Below, one piece after another: positions 63,524 to 64,000 of a stretch of DNA of 64,000 nt. The DNA is taken from the NCBI RefSeq assembly GCF_014203705.1, contig NZ_JACHJR010000001.1:6138001-6202000 (forward strand), read 5' to 3'. Every line of letters starts with the position of its first letter. Within the stretch, counting starts at the first letter, position 1. The stretch is from Kitasatospora gansuensis. GTDB taxonomy: Bacteria > Actinomycetota > Actinomycetes > Streptomycetales > Streptomycetaceae. The position numbers and the translations under genes are program-made. A model generated the notes under the pieces. The model searched no databases. It was not told where the DNA came from and saw only the letters and a list, made by a program, of their open reading frames with translations.

Positions 63524-64000
63524 GTGGCCCAGATCGTCCTCTTCCACTCCGCGTACGGCCTGCGCCCGGCGGTGCACCAGGCCGCCGACCGGCTGCGCGC
63601 CGCCGGTCACCAGGTGCACACCCCCGACCTCTACGACGGCCGGGTCTTCGACGACGTCGAGGCCGGGATGGCCTACAAGGAGGAGATCGGCAACGACGAG
63701 CTGCTGCGCCGCGCGGTGACCGAGGTGGCCCCGCTGCTCACTCCCGGCACCCGGCTGGTCTACGCCGGGTTCTCGCTCGGCGGCGCACTCGCGCAGAACC
63801 TCGCGCTGGCCGACGAGAAGGCGCTCGGGCTGCTGCTCCTGCACGGCACCTCCGACATCCGCGAGGACGCCGCCACCGAGATCCCGGTCCAGCTGCACGT
63901 GGCCGACCCCGACCCGTTCGAGTCGGAGGACTGGCTGAACGCCTGGTACCTCAACCTCAGCAAGGCCGGTGCCGATGTCGAGGTCCACCGCTACCGGGGC
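63524..64000 (+). CDS. Dienelactone-hydrolase-family protein, 3' end beyond window
   Basis: The first 159 codons are present and open to the window edge. MAQIVLFHSAYGLRPAVHQAADRLRAAGHQVHTPDLYDGRVFDDVEAGMAYKEEIGNDELL matches small dienelactone-hydrolase-like proteins; the nucleophile is S84 in AGFSLGGALAQ (Ser in place of the Cys found in true dienelactone hydrolase). LLLLHGTSD and VQLHVADPDPFE contain the expected acid. GTG 63524 has GAAGGA upstream. It is divergent from phoD. Confidence 0.88.
   Translation, partial: MAQIVLFHSAYGLRPAVHQAADRLRAAGHQVHTPDLYDGRVFDDVEAGMAYKEEIGNDELLRRAVTEVAPLLTPGTRLVYAGFSLGGALAQNLALADEKALGLLLLHGTSDIREDAATEIPVQLHVADPDPFESEDWLNAWYLNLSKAGADVEVHRYRG

Noticed and set aside
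1..64000. tRNA genes, rRNA, integrase, transposase, phage genes or CRISPR arrays
   Set aside because: I looked for cloverleaf patterns with CCA ends near gaps, recombinase motifs and regular repeat-spacer arrays and saw none I could support.

Overview
The window is very GC-rich, its genes are packed with start/stop overlaps and GTG starts are common. Its gene order (ftsL-ftsI-murE-murF-mraY-murD-ftsW-murG-ftsQ-ftsZ-ylmE-sepF-sepG-divIVA-ileS-traR-lspA-rluD) is that of a streptomycete chromosome (Streptomyces, Kitasatospora or a close relative). It starts in the last codons of rsmH and ends inside a dienelactone-hydrolase-like gene. No rRNA, tRNA, CRISPR array, insertion sequence or integrase was seen.

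Region 1 (1-16.6 kb) is the division and cell-wall cluster. The genes from ftsL to murG mostly overlap by 4 bases. They make lipid II (MurE, MurF, MraY, MurD, MurG) and the septal synthase and its partners (FtsW, FtsI, FtsQ, FtsL). ftsZ follows a 387-bp control region that carries three WhiA-type GTGTC boxes and a 9-bp inverted repeat. ylmE, sepF, sepG and divIVA come next; ylmD, which I recall lying between ftsZ and ylmE in Streptomyces, is absent.

Region 2 (16.6-24.1 kb) is housekeeping: ileS on the minus strand behind a translational T-box, a TraR/DksA protein, lspA, an RluD-type pseudouridine synthase and two GNAT acetyltransferases.

Region 3 (24.1-53.5 kb) is the accessory highlight, a type VII/WXG100-associated polymorphic-toxin island. 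A two-propeller WD40 protein and three small or medium ESX-like proteins lead directly into a 14.1-kb gene for a 4,695-residue multidomain effector. That protein has a WXG100-like N-terminus, two nearly identical lethal-factor-type (M34/ATLF) metallopeptidase domains, a Rossmann/methyltransferase-like domain, a long helical section, a possible CNF-like deamidase domain, a papain-fold (Tox-PL) domain and a C-terminal EreA/ChaN/Tiki-type domain. Pro-rich linkers of the type SPAPP separate the domains, and there is an NLS-like basic cluster. Next come mscS, a GNAT, a fused Imm35/dead-deaminase/SUKH-4 immunity protein, a small helical protein, and a second toxin of 1,429 residues (same N-terminus, Tox-PL plus a PD-(D/E)xK nuclease tip). 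The second toxin overlaps an Imm49-like immunity gene and is followed by a YwqK/MORN antitoxin-like gene.

Region 4 (53.5-64 kb) is mixed: two NTF2-fold proteins (one behind a MerR-type promoter), a winged-helix regulator with a membrane partner, a secreted GH64 beta-1,3-glucanase with a LacI-type operator, DUF488 and VOC proteins, a hydrolase-ABC ATPase fusion with its permease, a Tat-exported PhoD phosphatase and a partial dienelactone hydrolase. A structured repeat element fills two convergent gaps 45 kb apart, at 16.7 kb and 61.6 kb.
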